This document shows positions 24,571-33,125 of a stretch of DNA of 64,000 nt, piece after piece. Within the stretch, counting starts at the first letter, position 1; each line of letters opens with the position of its first letter. The translations under genes and the position numbers were made by a program. The notes under the pieces are model-generated. The model worked only from the letters and a program-made list of their open reading frames with translations. It was not told where the DNA came from and made no database searches. Source of the stretch: Neomoorella carbonis (lineage in GTDB: Bacteria > Bacillota > DSM-521 > Neomoorellales > Neomoorellaceae); NCBI RefSeq assembly GCF_045278715.1, contig NZ_CP136420.1:1674001-1738000 (forward strand). The letters run 5' to 3'.

Positions 24571-26409
24571 TTAGAGATTAGAGATAACATCTGCGTCATT
24601 ATCCCCGGGCTCAACTGTAACGGCCTCTTGCCTCCCCGCCGTCGGCCCGGGTAACCACACCGGCGGGGCCGTTATCACCCCCTGATAAGGTTTTTCTGTA
24701 GCGGCAGGCGTTAAATCGCCAGCAATGGGCCAGGCCGAGAGGTCCAGCAAGGGCAATCGAGCCGGGTTTTCCCTGGCCTGGAGAATTAAAGCCCATCCCT
24801 TTGGCCAGCGCCGCACCTCGTCCGGTAGGAGCAAAGGCCTGCCGGTCAGACCCTCGGTGGTACCATGGGAATAATCGGTGGTCCTTACCTGGCTGGAGTA
24901 GCTTTCCGTCCGTACCGTATATTGGCCCGTCATGGCTGAAACAATTTTGGCGGTTTCTTCGTTCGTCGTGGACAAATAAACCCAGGTGGCGCAGTTGCCG
25001 GTGATGGTCCCGGCCGCTTCTTTGTACTTGGCCTTCAATTGGGCCAGGTCCTGGACGGCCAGGAGGAAACGCATCCCCCGCCCGGCCGCAACCGTGAGCC
25101 GATGGTCAAAATCAGGTACAGGAGGTAGGTTTCCTATCTCGTCCAGGAGGAAATTAACCCGGACCGGGAGCCTGCCGCCGCATCTATAGGCGGTATCCAC
25201 CAGGGCCTGGTACACCTGGCTGATGTACAGGGTGGCCAGGACGTTCCTGGTGCTCCTCTCGTCGGGCACCACCAGGAACACCGCTGCTTTTTCCAGCCCG
25301 AGGATTGTTATGTCATGGTCCTGTACTGCCGTCAGCCAGGCCACCTCTGGGTCGGCCCAGAGCCTCAACTGTGCCGCCGTGCCGGTGAAGATACTAGAAC
25401 GCAGCCTGTCTTCGGAAAGGGCCGCCACGCCGTAGGCCGCCCGGGCCGGGTGGCCCTGGGGAAAACGCCGGAAGTATTCGTCCAGCTTTTCTCCGCCGCC
25501 GCTGCCCAGTTCCGTCAGCAGGGCATAGGCGCTGGCCAGGTGCTTGGTTCCTTCGAGGGCCTGGTCCGCTACCGCCAGGGCTAAAGCCGCCGTCAGGCTC
25601 TCCTGGGCCTGGGGCCAGATGCTGTCCCCGTAGTGGGGCTGCTGGTGGGTGATGATGTTGCCTATATCCCAGGCCGCCTGGCTGGCGGCCGGGATATTCC
25701 CCTCCTGGAGGGTTTCAATAACCGGCTCCAGGGGGTTCCAGCGGTTGCCCCTTAAGGGCTGGCGCAGATCTATCAGGACGACGGAATACCCCTGCCGCCT
25801 GAGATATCCCGCCGCCATGGCATAAAGCTCGCCCTTGGGATCGGTGACCAGCATGGATTGCCCGGCCCCGGCCAGGGTCCAGATGGTGGGCATGATGATC
25901 CGCCGGGACTTGCCGCTCCGGGTGGCCCCGATGACCAGGCAGTGGGTATCACCAGCATCCAGCCAGGCGGTAAACCCCTTCCCCTCTTCCGCCCCTACCA
26001 CGAAGCCACCCGGAGATTTGCTGGTTAGATCCCAGGGGGTCAAAGTCCTGGCAATCTCCTTCCTGGTCCGCCACCTGGCCGTGCCGTGCTGGCCCTGGCC
26101 GGCCGCCTCCGGGCCGCCTATATCGTCTTTTGCCTTACTTTTCCGCCTGGAGGCGGGCCACAAAATGGAAAGGGCTGCAGCGCCGAAAGCGGGCTGCAGC
26201 CAGATCCAGGTGTTACGCATCTTTTCATCCTGCACCAGGATTGCCGGCCCGGACAGGGGGTGAGCCAGGGTATCTTTCTTCCATGCTTCCAGGCCGGGCT
26301 TAATGCCGTGGGCTTTCATGAATAAGGGCAACTTTAACACCAATGGGGCCAACGATAGGTCCAATAAAACCAGGAGCAATAAAATGACATGGCGGAATTT
26401 AATTTTCAC
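24571..26409 (-). CDS. VirD4/TraG-type coupling ATPase
   Basis: 612 residues. Two N-terminal membrane helices (about 5-30 and 72-86), then Walker A GATRSGKS at 161-168 and the TraG/VirD4 signatures MLVTDPKGELYAMAAGYL, FLLDEIGNLP and AVQDLAQLKAKY. It delivers the relaxase-DNA complex to the transfer channel. The ATG overlaps the relaxase stop (ATGA), so both are made from one message. Confidence 0.93.
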   Translation of the reverse strand: MKIKFRHVILLLLVLLDLSLAPLVLKLPLFMKAHGIKPGLEAWKKDTLAHPLSGPAILVQDEKMRNTWIWLQPAFGAAALSILWPASRRKSKAKDDIGGPEAAGQGQHGTARWRTRKEIARTLTPWDLTSKSPGGFVVGAEEGKGFTAWLDAGDTHCLVIGATRSGKSRRIIMPTIWTLAGAGQSMLVTDPKGELYAMAAGYLRRQGYSVVLIDLRQPLRGNRWNPLEPVIETLQEGNIPAASQAAWDIGNIITHQQPHYGDSIWPQAQESLTAALALAVADQALEGTKHLASAYALLTELGSGGGEKLDEYFRRFPQGHPARAAYGVAALSEDRLRSSIFTGTAAQLRLWADPEVAWLTAVQDHDITILGLEKAAVFLVVPDERSTRNVLATLYISQVYQALVDTAYRCGGRLPVRVNFLLDEIGNLPPVPDFDHRLTVAAGRGMRFLLAVQDLAQLKAKYKEAAGTITGNCATWVYLSTTNEETAKIVSAMTGQYTVRTESYSSQVRTTDYSHGTTEGLTGRPLLLPDEVRRWPKGWALILQARENPARLPLLDLSAWPIAGDLTPAATEKPYQGVITAPPVWLPGPTAGRQEAVTVEPGDNDADVISNL

Positions 26410-28922
26410 AACATCCCCATCTCCCTTCCTTCTTCCCTTGCCCGGCGCCGGCGGCGTTCCAGGTCCCTTTCCGCCAAAAGCTGCGCCTGGGCCTCGGCCC
26501 GGGTGCGCTCCCTCTCCAGTGCCCGCCAGGCGGCCTTCCAGACGTCATGGGTTATGCCCGTATTCCTCACCATTTGGCGCGGGATATTTACGTCCCAGGG
26601 CGACGGCGGGGCCTCGTCTATCCCCAGGTTGGCCATCAACCTGTCCCAGCTCCGTTTGCCCAGCCAGAGGTCATCCTGGCCTATGGTTACCCGGTCCAGG
26701 ACATCCAGCAGCCTGGCTTCCGTTATCTTCACCCCGGCCCGCCGGCACCAGCCGCGCACCATCTCTTCCCGGTCGGCTTCATCCACCCCCAGGGCTTTCA
26801 GGGTTGAGGTCATGGTCACCAGGGTCCAGCGTAATTCCCCGGGGTCCTCCGGCCTGTCGCGGGCTTCCCTGATAGCAATTAAAGCTGAGGTAATGCGCTC
26901 TTCCACCAGGCGGACGTTCAATTGCTCCCTTAACTCCTGTTTTTGTTTATCCTCCGGCCCGGGCCTCTTTATGCCGAACCAGGGATAAAGGAGGTCGTGT
27001 TCTTCCAGCCCCAGGTTTTCGGTCAGGCGCTGCCAGGCGTCTCTGCTAATGTGCCGGGGAGCGCTCAGGCCCTGTTCTTCGTACTTGCGGGCCAGTTCTT
27101 CCATGCGGCTGATCTCGTTGGCTATTACTTCTGCGATCTTATCCTCATTCAACCCGGCCTGCCGGCCGAACCTTACTGCTGCTTCCCGGACTATCTCGGG
27201 AGGAGCTTCCAGTCGGGTCATAGCCCGGTAGATGGTGCCTACCGTCCAGTAGATCTCTGCGTAGTCGCCCTTAATTAGGTCTGCTCTGGCCGCCAGGAGT
27301 TTTGCCGCGGCTTCCATTTGCCTGCGGGGGTGGAGCACCATTTCTATGTCCGGCACTTCCCGGGGTAGTAGGTCATAGGCCCTGGCCACCGCCTGGTCGG
27401 CTATGTATTCTAGGAGGCGAGTGGTCTTGTCCGGGTTGCTATTATTAAGCTCGCCGAACCTCCCCTGTAGCTCTTCCCGGTTAAGGAGCAGCATGGCGAG
27501 GTCTCTGGCCTTCTCCTGTAGGTCTTCCGGAAGGTAGGCCAGTCCCGGTTTGCCCTGCTGGTCAGGCATTGCTCCCGCTAGCTCTTTAAGGCGCTCGATT
27601 ATTTCTTTTTGCAGTTCGTCTTTTAGTTCGGGCTTTATGACCGGGGCTTCCGGTTTTTCTCCGCGGTAGGCCCTGTTTACGCCACGGCATACGCTCCGCC
27701 AGAGCCTTTGGGCGCTCTCTTCTGGAGTCACATAAACTATATGTCTTGGTATCAGATGCCTTTCGCTAGCCTGTCCAGTGACCAGGATCAGGGCTTTTTC
27801 TTCTGCCGCGGCTTCTTCTACCACCGGGCTGATAGTGGGTTCCAGGCGCTCCAGGTGTTTCTGGATGGCGGCTGCTCCTTTTAAGACTTCCTGGGCCAGT
27901 CGGTCGCGGATGTCTTCGTAGGCCTTCCGGGCCGCCTCGTCCAGGGCTCCCGGCTGCATGGTATAATGGCTTGCTAGCTGCCGCGCCAGCTCCCGGTAAC
28001 GTTCCGTGGACTGTCTAAAGCTAGGTTGTTTTAAGAGCCAATCCGCTGTTTCCCTCGCCTTCTCCTTAACCTCTTCAGGCATGTAGGCCAGGGCGATGCG
28101 CCCTTTCCCCGGCATTACTCGCGCCAGGTCCAAAAGCCTCCCACCTAGCTCGTCTTCCCTGCCAGGGGTAAGGACGGGCAGCATCTTCGGATTTGCCCCC
28201 GTCAAGGCCCTGGCTTCCAGCCGGGCCATTTGCACCTCGCGCATAAACTCCGTAACTTTCGATATATCGTTGCCTGCCAGCTCCCTGATCGCGTCCCTGA
28301 TGGCCGTCTTTTCTGCCGTAAGGCGGTCCCTTTCCTCGCGAAAAACCTCCCGGGCAAAGGAACGGAAAACCCCTTTTCTTTCTCCCGGCTCCAGGTAGCC
28401 CTGCCTCCTGGCGGCGCCGTGTTCTTCCTCCCAGATAACCACATGGCAATGAGGATGGCCCTCTTTGCGGTGGAATGCCGCTACCCAGCGGGCATGGTCC
28501 GGGTCCAGGTGCATGGCCTTGAAGGCGTTGTTAACGCCGTTCTCAATGGAAGCCTGCCACTTTTCCCGCTCCACCAGGCCCAGGCGTTCCGCGTCGTCCT
28601 GCCGCAGGGAAACTATCACCCGCCAGACAGGCAGGTTGTGCCTGGCCAGCTTGCTCCCTATCTCCTTCCAGTTGGGAACCGGCTCTCCTTCCGGTCCGAA
28701 AAGGCCGGAACTTCCGGGCCTTTCCGCCGCATACTTTACATGTCCAGCAGCGGTGCCCAGTTCGACAGGGAAATCTTCATCCCCGACGCGGTAGGCTTCC
28801 GGATCGCCCCGGTCCGCTTCGGGCTTGGTGGCAATATACCGGATATGGTTATAATTACAGGCCATCTTTTTGGTGCCAGGCTGGTAGTACGCCACGTTGA
28901 CGATGACCACGCTTTTGCTCAT
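26406..28922 (-). CDS. Relaxase, MobP3-like
   Basis: 838 residues. Nicks DNA at oriT and leads the transferred strand. The histidine triad motif HRKEGHPHCHVVIW is at 151-164. The N-terminus (MSKSVVIVNVAYYQPGTKKM...) and two copies of a downstream module (GRIALAYMPEEVKEKARE and GLAYLPEDLQEKARD) resemble MobP3/MobL relaxases of Firmicutes; the exact MOB subclass is uncertain. The start overlaps the XF1762-like gene by ATGA. A fragment of a second relaxase start lies at 29463-29564. Confidence 0.85.
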   Translation of the reverse strand: MSKSVVIVNVAYYQPGTKKMACNYNHIRYIATKPEADRGDPEAYRVGDEDFPVELGTAAGHVKYAAERPGSSGLFGPEGEPVPNWKEIGSKLARHNLPVWRVIVSLRQDDAERLGLVEREKWQASIENGVNNAFKAMHLDPDHARWVAAFHRKEGHPHCHVVIWEEEHGAARRQGYLEPGERKGVFRSFAREVFREERDRLTAEKTAIRDAIRELAGNDISKVTEFMREVQMARLEARALTGANPKMLPVLTPGREDELGGRLLDLARVMPGKGRIALAYMPEEVKEKARETADWLLKQPSFRQSTERYRELARQLASHYTMQPGALDEAARKAYEDIRDRLAQEVLKGAAAIQKHLERLEPTISPVVEEAAAEEKALILVTGQASERHLIPRHIVYVTPEESAQRLWRSVCRGVNRAYRGEKPEAPVIKPELKDELQKEIIERLKELAGAMPDQQGKPGLAYLPEDLQEKARDLAMLLLNREELQGRFGELNNSNPDKTTRLLEYIADQAVARAYDLLPREVPDIEMVLHPRRQMEAAAKLLAARADLIKGDYAEIYWTVGTIYRAMTRLEAPPEIVREAAVRFGRQAGLNEDKIAEVIANEISRMEELARKYEEQGLSAPRHISRDAWQRLTENLGLEEHDLLYPWFGIKRPGPEDKQKQELREQLNVRLVEERITSALIAIREARDRPEDPGELRWTLVTMTSTLKALGVDEADREEMVRGWCRRAGVKITEARLLDVLDRVTIGQDDLWLGKRSWDRLMANLGIDEAPPSPWDVNIPRQMVRNTGITHDVWKAAWRALERERTRAEAQAQLLAERDLERRRRRAREEGREMGML

Positions 28923-29428
28923 CCGTTAACCCCGCCGCCTTCCTCGGGTAAAAGTAAATCTCCTATTGGACCATCAGATACTTCCCACCGTAACTTCTGT
29001 TGTAACGGATGCTTGTCTACGCGGGGCCTGCTCGGGCGATTCCAACTCCCGCCTCCAGCCTGTCCCATACAACGCCAACCAGCTGCGCGAAGACTTGTAC
29101 CCGGCTCAGTAGTAAGAATATATGTTACTAATCGCCGATATCCCATCGCCCGTGTTGCCCGCCATGCCGCTGCATAAAGGGCGGAACAAGCGTTTTTACA
29201 TCCATCTGTAGCCAGCCGTCTAACTTCCAAAGTCCATCCATCATCAAGTACCCGTGATACTGGCCTCCCTATTATGGCCACACCCCGGATATTGTTTTTC
29301 TCATCAGCTACTGCGATAGAAAATTTATGTCCTTTAACTGGTCCATGATGACGATGGTATTGCTTGATAAAAGCGTTAGCCTCATCAAGTGTGCAGGGTA
29401 CTATTATGAGTTTTGGTTGTCGGTTCAT
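28919..29428 (-). CDS. XF1762-family protein
   Basis: 169 residues matching the small phage/plasmid-associated XF1762 family, which looks GNAT-like. Family features include EANAFIKQYHRHHGPVKGHKF, GVAIIGRPVSR, LEVRRLATDG and the C-terminal SRPRVDKHP. Biochemical role unknown. It stands between the RHH accessory gene and the relaxase, an interruption of what appears to have been a direct RHH-relaxase junction, because a relaxase start relic remains upstream. Confidence 0.75.
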   Translation of the reverse strand: MNRQPKLIIVPCTLDEANAFIKQYHRHHGPVKGHKFSIAVADEKNNIRGVAIIGRPVSRVLDDGWTLEVRRLATDGCKNACSALYAAAWRATRAMGYRRLVTYILTTEPGTSLRAAGWRCMGQAGGGSWNRPSRPRVDKHPLQQKLRWEVSDGPIGDLLLPEEGGGVNG

Positions 29429-29462
29429 GTTAGCACCACCAATCTAACCCTTCTCTTGTTAG

Positions 29463-29564
29463 TTAGGAACCGGCTCTCCACCGGATATAGTTATAGTTGT
29501 CGCCCACCTTTTTAATCCCGAACTGGTAATAGGCCACGGTGACAACGACCACGTTCTTGCTCAT
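29463..29564 (-). pseudogene. Relic of a relaxase 5' end
   Basis: Reads MSKNVVVVTVAYYQFG and on to NYNYIR, closely matching relaxase residues 1-28. It then jumps to GEPVP-like sequence (relaxase residues about 79-83) and meets a TAA where the intact gene has CCA-AC. So codons 29-78 are deleted and the rest is gone. The ATG overlaps the RHH stop (ATGA), showing the original gene order. Confidence 0.75.
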
Positions 29565-29962
29565 GGTTGGTCAACCTCACTATCATTTTCAGGTAGACGT
29601 AGATATTCAACCGCTTTCTTCCTGGCAATATGGTAAATATCGGCAGCGTCGCGTTTGCCCAGGTCATTAAGTACCTGGACATTTAGAAACATGGCGGTGG
29701 CCCCTGCCATGGTAGATTTGACCATCAGCTTTGCCAGCCGGTCCACGTCTTTTTTGATGGCCCGGCGTATCGCCTGGTCCAGGGCCTCGCGGCCTTCGAT
29801 GGCGGCTTCTTCGCTCAAGGCCCGGTTTAAAATTTCCCGCACTAAAACCGCAATTGAAAGTTCACGCCGGATTGCTTCGGCTTTTAATCTGGCGGCCAGG
29901 TCATCATCTAACCCGATATCTAATCTGAATTTAAAACGGCTTTGTTTAGGCAACGGCAACAC
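29561..29962 (-). CDS. Ribbon-helix-helix accessory protein (MobC-like)
   Basis: 133 residues. N-terminal RHH-type segment (FRLDIGLDDDLAARLKAEAIRRELSIAVLVREIL) and a helical C-terminus. Encoded directly before the relaxase region and after a hairpin-rich intergenic stretch, so it probably binds oriT as part of the relaxosome. The start is TTG 29962 or GTG 29965, after a GGGGG site. First gene of the transfer operon. Confidence 0.7.
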   Translation of the reverse strand: MLPLPKQSRFKFRLDIGLDDDLAARLKAEAIRRELSIAVLVREILNRALSEEAAIEGREALDQAIRRAIKKDVDRLAKLMVKSTMAGATAMFLNVQVLNDLGKRDAADIYHIARKKAVEYLRLPENDSEVDQP

Positions 29963-29965
29963 CCC

Positions 29966-30290
29966 CGGTTAAAAAAATATAGGAATTGCAAGTACCAAAA
30001 GGCAAAAAGACGGGGCATGCCCCAAAAACACTGGTTTGGCCCCGGTTTAACCCCCGGTATAAAAAATTAAATGACCACGCGGCTCTGCCGCGTGTGTGGT
30101 GGCGCGCCCCCCGGGGCGCTTAACCTGCCTTCAGGACGGCCGGCAAGGTCCGGCCGTCCTGGTGGGCGCCGAAGGCGCTCCCCGGCCTTCAAAAAGGAAC
30201 GCACCGGCGTTGGCCGTAATGCGGCGCTCCTTCCGTCAAGGTTTGCCTGGCTCTCAGAATCAGGAAGGCCTGCACTGGCAGGCCAACCTT
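29966..30290. other. Hairpin-rich intergenic region, candidate oriT
   Basis: No gene seen. Contains the palindrome GGGGCATGCCCC (30012-30023); stems CACGCGGC/GCCGCGTG (30077-30095), GCGCCCC/GGGGCGC (30104-30119) and AGGACGGCCGG/CCGGCCGTCCT (30133-30160); and GGCCTGC/GCAGGCC (30267-30284). It lies directly upstream of the RHH-relaxase operon, where oriT is usually found. The nick site cannot be named. Confidence 0.5.
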
Positions 30291-30329
30291 ACACCTAGCA
30301 AAATAAAAAACACCTAGCAAAATAAAAAC
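30290..30329. repeat. Tandem 20-bp repeat (two units)
   Basis: ACACCTAGCAAAATAAAAA occurs twice head to tail at the edge of the candidate oriT. Possibly a protein-binding iteron. Confidence 0.7.
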
Positions 30330-30352
30330 ACCCGGCAGGTTATAGCCGGGTT
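30330..30352 (-). terminator. Terminator after mazF-like gene
   Basis: Stem CCCGGC/GCCGGG with an 8-base loop, followed on the minus strand by TGTTTTTATTTTG. Lies 50 bases after the MazF-like stop. Confidence 0.7.
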
Positions 30353-30401
30353 GATCAAGCTTGATTGGAGGTTAAACAGTCCAGTGTTGCCCGAAGAATA
30401 C

Positions 30402-30788
30402 TTAACCCTGGTCATAAGAAGGTTTTTTCTGAAAGAGTTCACATAAGCTAGATCGGATGGGCTCAAATGTCTTTTCCTCAAAGGTTCCAAGATGTGCCTT
30501 TACCCGTCTAACGTCAACGGCCCGCACCTGGTCAATTAAAACTATAGAGGCCTGAGGAATTCCCCCTGCTCCTGGAGGTAAAGGCTGGTATAGATTAGAG
30601 TTTTGCTTGGCCCAGGGGCCGCTTCTAGTTGTCAAGGGGACCACAATAACTACGGGATAACGCACAGGGCCTTGAGGCACACCGACAACGACAGCAGGCC
30701 TTACTCCTTCCTGTTCATGACCTTTAGGATCATGGACAGGAAGGGCAATCAAAAGAATATCCCCTGCTGCTACAGCCTCAACGGCCAT
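30402..30788 (-). CDS. MazF/PemK-family toxin
   Basis: 128 residues with the MazF beta-barrel pattern: GDILLIALPVHDPKGHEQEGVRPAVVVG at the N-terminus, VVPLTTR in the middle and ASIVLIDQVRAVDVRRV near the end. Predicted endoribonuclease. The ATG at 30788 overlaps the antitoxin stop (TAATG) and has a GGAGG site. Confidence 0.82.
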   Translation of the reverse strand: MAVEAVAAGDILLIALPVHDPKGHEQEGVRPAVVVGVPQGPVRYPVVIVVPLTTRSGPWAKQNSNLYQPLPPGAGGIPQASIVLIDQVRAVDVRRVKAHLGTFEEKTFEPIRSSLCELFQKKPSYDQG

Positions 30789-31033
30789 TACTGTTTGCCT
30801 CCTTCGACAATCAATCCGATACCTGCCTCATACCGTACCGGTTTCCCTTTAGGCGGTCCCTCTGGACCCCAATCATACGGAGGTAATTCGCCCAATTCAG
30901 CTTCCAACCATGCCTGGTCCTCTTTTTTCGATTGGACTAATAAAAACTCCAAAAACCTTTTCACTACAGGAGTCTCTTTCTCTGGCAACGCTTCTATTAG
31001 CCGGTATAATTCATCCTTGGCTACGCTCACCAT
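30788..31033 (-). CDS. Antitoxin for MazF-like toxin
   Basis: 81 residues, acidic, with an N-terminal helix-rich segment (LYRLIEALPEKETPVVKRFLEFLL) and an extended C-terminus of the kind that wraps the toxin. Similar short proteins precede PemK/MazF genes in clostridia. ATG 31033 with a GGAAGGTG site. Role based on overlap with the toxin gene. Confidence 0.68.
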   Translation of the reverse strand: MVSVAKDELYRLIEALPEKETPVVKRFLEFLLVQSKKEDQAWLEAELGELPPYDWGPEGPPKGKPVRYEAGIGLIVEGGKQ

Positions 31034-31096
31034 TTATCACCTTCCTTTCGACCGAGATAAATCTATACTCACGATAACTTATAAATATTCCCCCGG

Positions 31097-31438
31097 TTAC
31101 AACCGATACTCAATTGTTTCCTGTTGGGTCAAGATATGGCGGATAAAGTTTCCTTCCCGTTTCATTAAGGCTTCAATTTCCTCGGGAGTATAGGCTAATG
31201 GTTCTACCGGCTCCATAATGCGGGCAACAGCTTTACCAAGGACCTCCCACCTGTGCCAGGCCGGCATTTTAGAAAAATCACTGGAGATTACTATAAGGTC
31301 TATGTCGCTGTTCTCGTTGGCCTCACCCCTTGCATGAGACCCATAAAGGAAAGCTCTGTCTACTTTAATGCCTTGCGAGGTAAGCGCCCGGAGGAAGTCC
31401 TTTATTATTTTCTCGACTGCAATTCTATCTTGAGACAT
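31097..31438 (-). CDS. MNT-type minimal nucleotidyltransferase
   Basis: 113 residues with the GSHARGE...DIDLIVIS motif (about 32-53) of the nucleotidyltransferase fold. In HEPN/MNT pairs this protein AMPylates and silences the HEPN RNase. It overlaps the end of the HEPN gene by 34 bases. GGAAGTG site before the ATG. Confidence 0.82.
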   Translation of the reverse strand: MSQDRIAVEKIIKDFLRALTSQGIKVDRAFLYGSHARGEANENSDIDLIVISSDFSKMPAWHRWEVLGKAVARIMEPVEPLAYTPEEIEALMKREGNFIRHILTQQETIEYRL

Positions 31439-31797
31439 TGCATCACTTCCCTGGTGTTATTCAGGTATTCTAAAGCAACTTTCTTGGAATATCTTTTTAT
31501 AGCCTGGTCCAGGAATTCTGGATACCGGGTCCCAATCGCGGCCGTGTTCAAGATTGAAATGAATTCTTTTTTATCATCGCCCAGGTTAACCTGGGCTAAT
31601 TTGGCTAGCCTGATAAGGTTGTGAATTTTAGGTGGGATGGTTCCTGTACGCTCCGCTATAACTGCTTTAAGTCCTTTTTCTATTGCCAGGTGGCACATGA
31701 ATACAGTATAGACATACCTACCGGCTTTGTGCATAGCTTCGGCAGTTTCCAGGTCGTATTCGGCTTGTTTTAGCCATTCTCCTGCCTCCGGGCGCAT
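31405..31797 (-). CDS. HEPN-domain protein
   Basis: 130 residues from the ATG at 31797; an earlier in-frame start exists at 31851. All-helical HEPN pattern: WLKQAEYDLETAEAMHKAGRY, then VFMCHLAIEKGLKAV and PPKIHNLIRLAKLA. Predicted RNase toxin paired with the MNT gene that follows. The order HEPN then MNT is common for these modules. Confidence 0.8.
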   Translation of the reverse strand: MRPEAGEWLKQAEYDLETAEAMHKAGRYVYTVFMCHLAIEKGLKAVIAERTGTIPPKIHNLIRLAKLAQVNLGDDKKEFISILNTAAIGTRYPEFLDQAIKRYSKKVALEYLNNTREVMQCLKIELQSRK

Positions 31798-31851
31798 ACA
31801 GCTTTTTCCACCTTTCAAATACATAATACCATTTAGTGTCAGGAAAATCAA

Positions 31852-32862
31852 TCAAATAACCCTTATATCTAAGCCGGCTACCAGGGCGTCATCTATCCCT
31901 TTTTCCTCTTTTGACCTGGCTTTCCATATCGCTTCCCGTACCGTTATGCCCAGTTTTTTTAATTCTGCCGCCAGCATTCTTTTGCCCCTGGCCACTTCTT
32001 TGTTGGTTTCCTGGTCCCGGTCGTAGGCGATAACTACTTCTTTTGCCCCCAGTTCCAGCACCACCGGGACCACCGGTTTCCAGGAGGTGCCGCCCTGGGC
32101 GCCTATGACCACCGCGCCGAGGTAGGCCGCGGCAATATCCGCCTTCAACTGCCCCTCGGTAATCCATACCCGGCCGTCCTTTACTTCTAGCGGCCTGGCT
32201 ACATGGGCGGGAGTGCCGCAGGAGCAGCCGCCCTGGTCACTATGGCCGCTAAACAGCATATATTTCCCGTTTCTAATGTCGTCCATCCGCCGCTGGAGGG
32301 CCTGGATCCGGCCTTGGGCATCCCGGATTGGGATAAAGTAACCTGGGGAGGAATTGAACGTCCAGTAACTCCCGCCGTATTTGCTCTTGGCCCGGTAAAA
32401 CCCGGGGATGCCGGCTAAGTTCAGACCGCTGCGGATTAACTTCTTGCATAATATCCAGGGATTTACATGCTCCGGTATGGATTTATAACCATTCCTCGTG
32501 ATATCCTCCTCGCTTAAACCGCGGCGCAACAGCTCCTCTTTGTGCCGGGGATACAGTTCCAAGAGCCTTAAAAAATGGCGGTAAACCCTGTCGCGCACTT
32601 CTACCGGCGCTGGCTCTACTTCCGGGATTATAAATTCTTCCCATTGCTTGCCGGGAGCGACCATTCCTGGCTGCAGCCGGTGCAGGTGGGCCACCTGACC
32701 GTTGCTGAGGATGATATGCTTAAAGGCTCCTTCGCTTACCCGCATGCAGCTACAAAGGTAGCTGTTAAACCCGCACCAGTCAGGATGCCCGCATATTGGG
32801 CAGGGCTCGCGCCGCGATGCCTTTCTAAAACCCTCATACTCCAGCACCCTGGCCGCGCCCAT
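31852..32862 (-). CDS. Primase-like protein (CHC2-like zinc site, DUF3854/Toprim)
   Basis: 336 residues from the ATG at 32862, which has a very strong GGAGGAGAGGAG site; the longer frame to 32997 has none. N-terminal cysteines (CPICGHPDWCGFNSYLCSC) suggest a zinc site; the middle has IPIRDAQGRIQALQRRMD and WITEGQLKADIAA, and the C-terminus has a Toprim-like VVIAYDRDQETN. Similar proteins on ICEs and phages are annotated DUF3854 and may prime the complementary strand after transfer. Probably important on entry into the recipient. Confidence 0.75.
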   Translation of the reverse strand: MGAARVLEYEGFRKASRREPCPICGHPDWCGFNSYLCSCMRVSEGAFKHIILSNGQVAHLHRLQPGMVAPGKQWEEFIIPEVEPAPVEVRDRVYRHFLRLLELYPRHKEELLRRGLSEEDITRNGYKSIPEHVNPWILCKKLIRSGLNLAGIPGFYRAKSKYGGSYWTFNSSPGYFIPIRDAQGRIQALQRRMDDIRNGKYMLFSGHSDQGGCSCGTPAHVARPLEVKDGRVWITEGQLKADIAAAYLGAVVIGAQGGTSWKPVVPVVLELGAKEVVIAYDRDQETNKEVARGKRMLAAELKKLGITVREAIWKARSKEEKGIDDALVAGLDIRVI

Positions 32863-33040
32863 TTCTCCTCTCCTCCTTTGTTTTGTCAACCTTTCTGGCT
32901 TTAAGGGATGTAACGCCGCACCAGTAGTCTGACGGCTTGATGCCCCACTTCTTGCAGGCCAGGCGCTTTGCCTGGCTGGAATCCCTGGCTTCCACAACCA
33001 GTTTTCTCCCGCTCGGCGCCTTGACTTCGTACTGTGGCAT
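32834..33040 (-). CDS. Small basic protein before primase
   Basis: 68 residues beginning MPQYEVKAPSGRKLVVEARDSSQAKR, with a basic tail. Its 3' end overlaps the primase start by 29 bases, so it is translationally coupled. Possibly a small nucleic-acid-binding helper; family not recognised. Confidence 0.6.
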   Translation of the reverse strand: MPQYEVKAPSGRKLVVEARDSSQAKRLACKKWGIKPSDYWCGVTSLKARKVDKTKEERRNGRGQGAGV

Positions 33041-33125
33041 TGTTACTGCCTCCTTTTTAGTCCCTGCCTCCCGGGCGGTAGGCTGTTTGCCTGGGAGGCA
33101 AGGGTTTGGTCCGGCCTGCTATTTT

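Noticed and set aside
30071..30317. Plus-strand ORFs in the gene-free region upstream of the relaxase operon
   Set aside because: They run through strong palindromes, have biased G/R/P composition and no ribosome binding site; the region reads better as a structured non-coding site.
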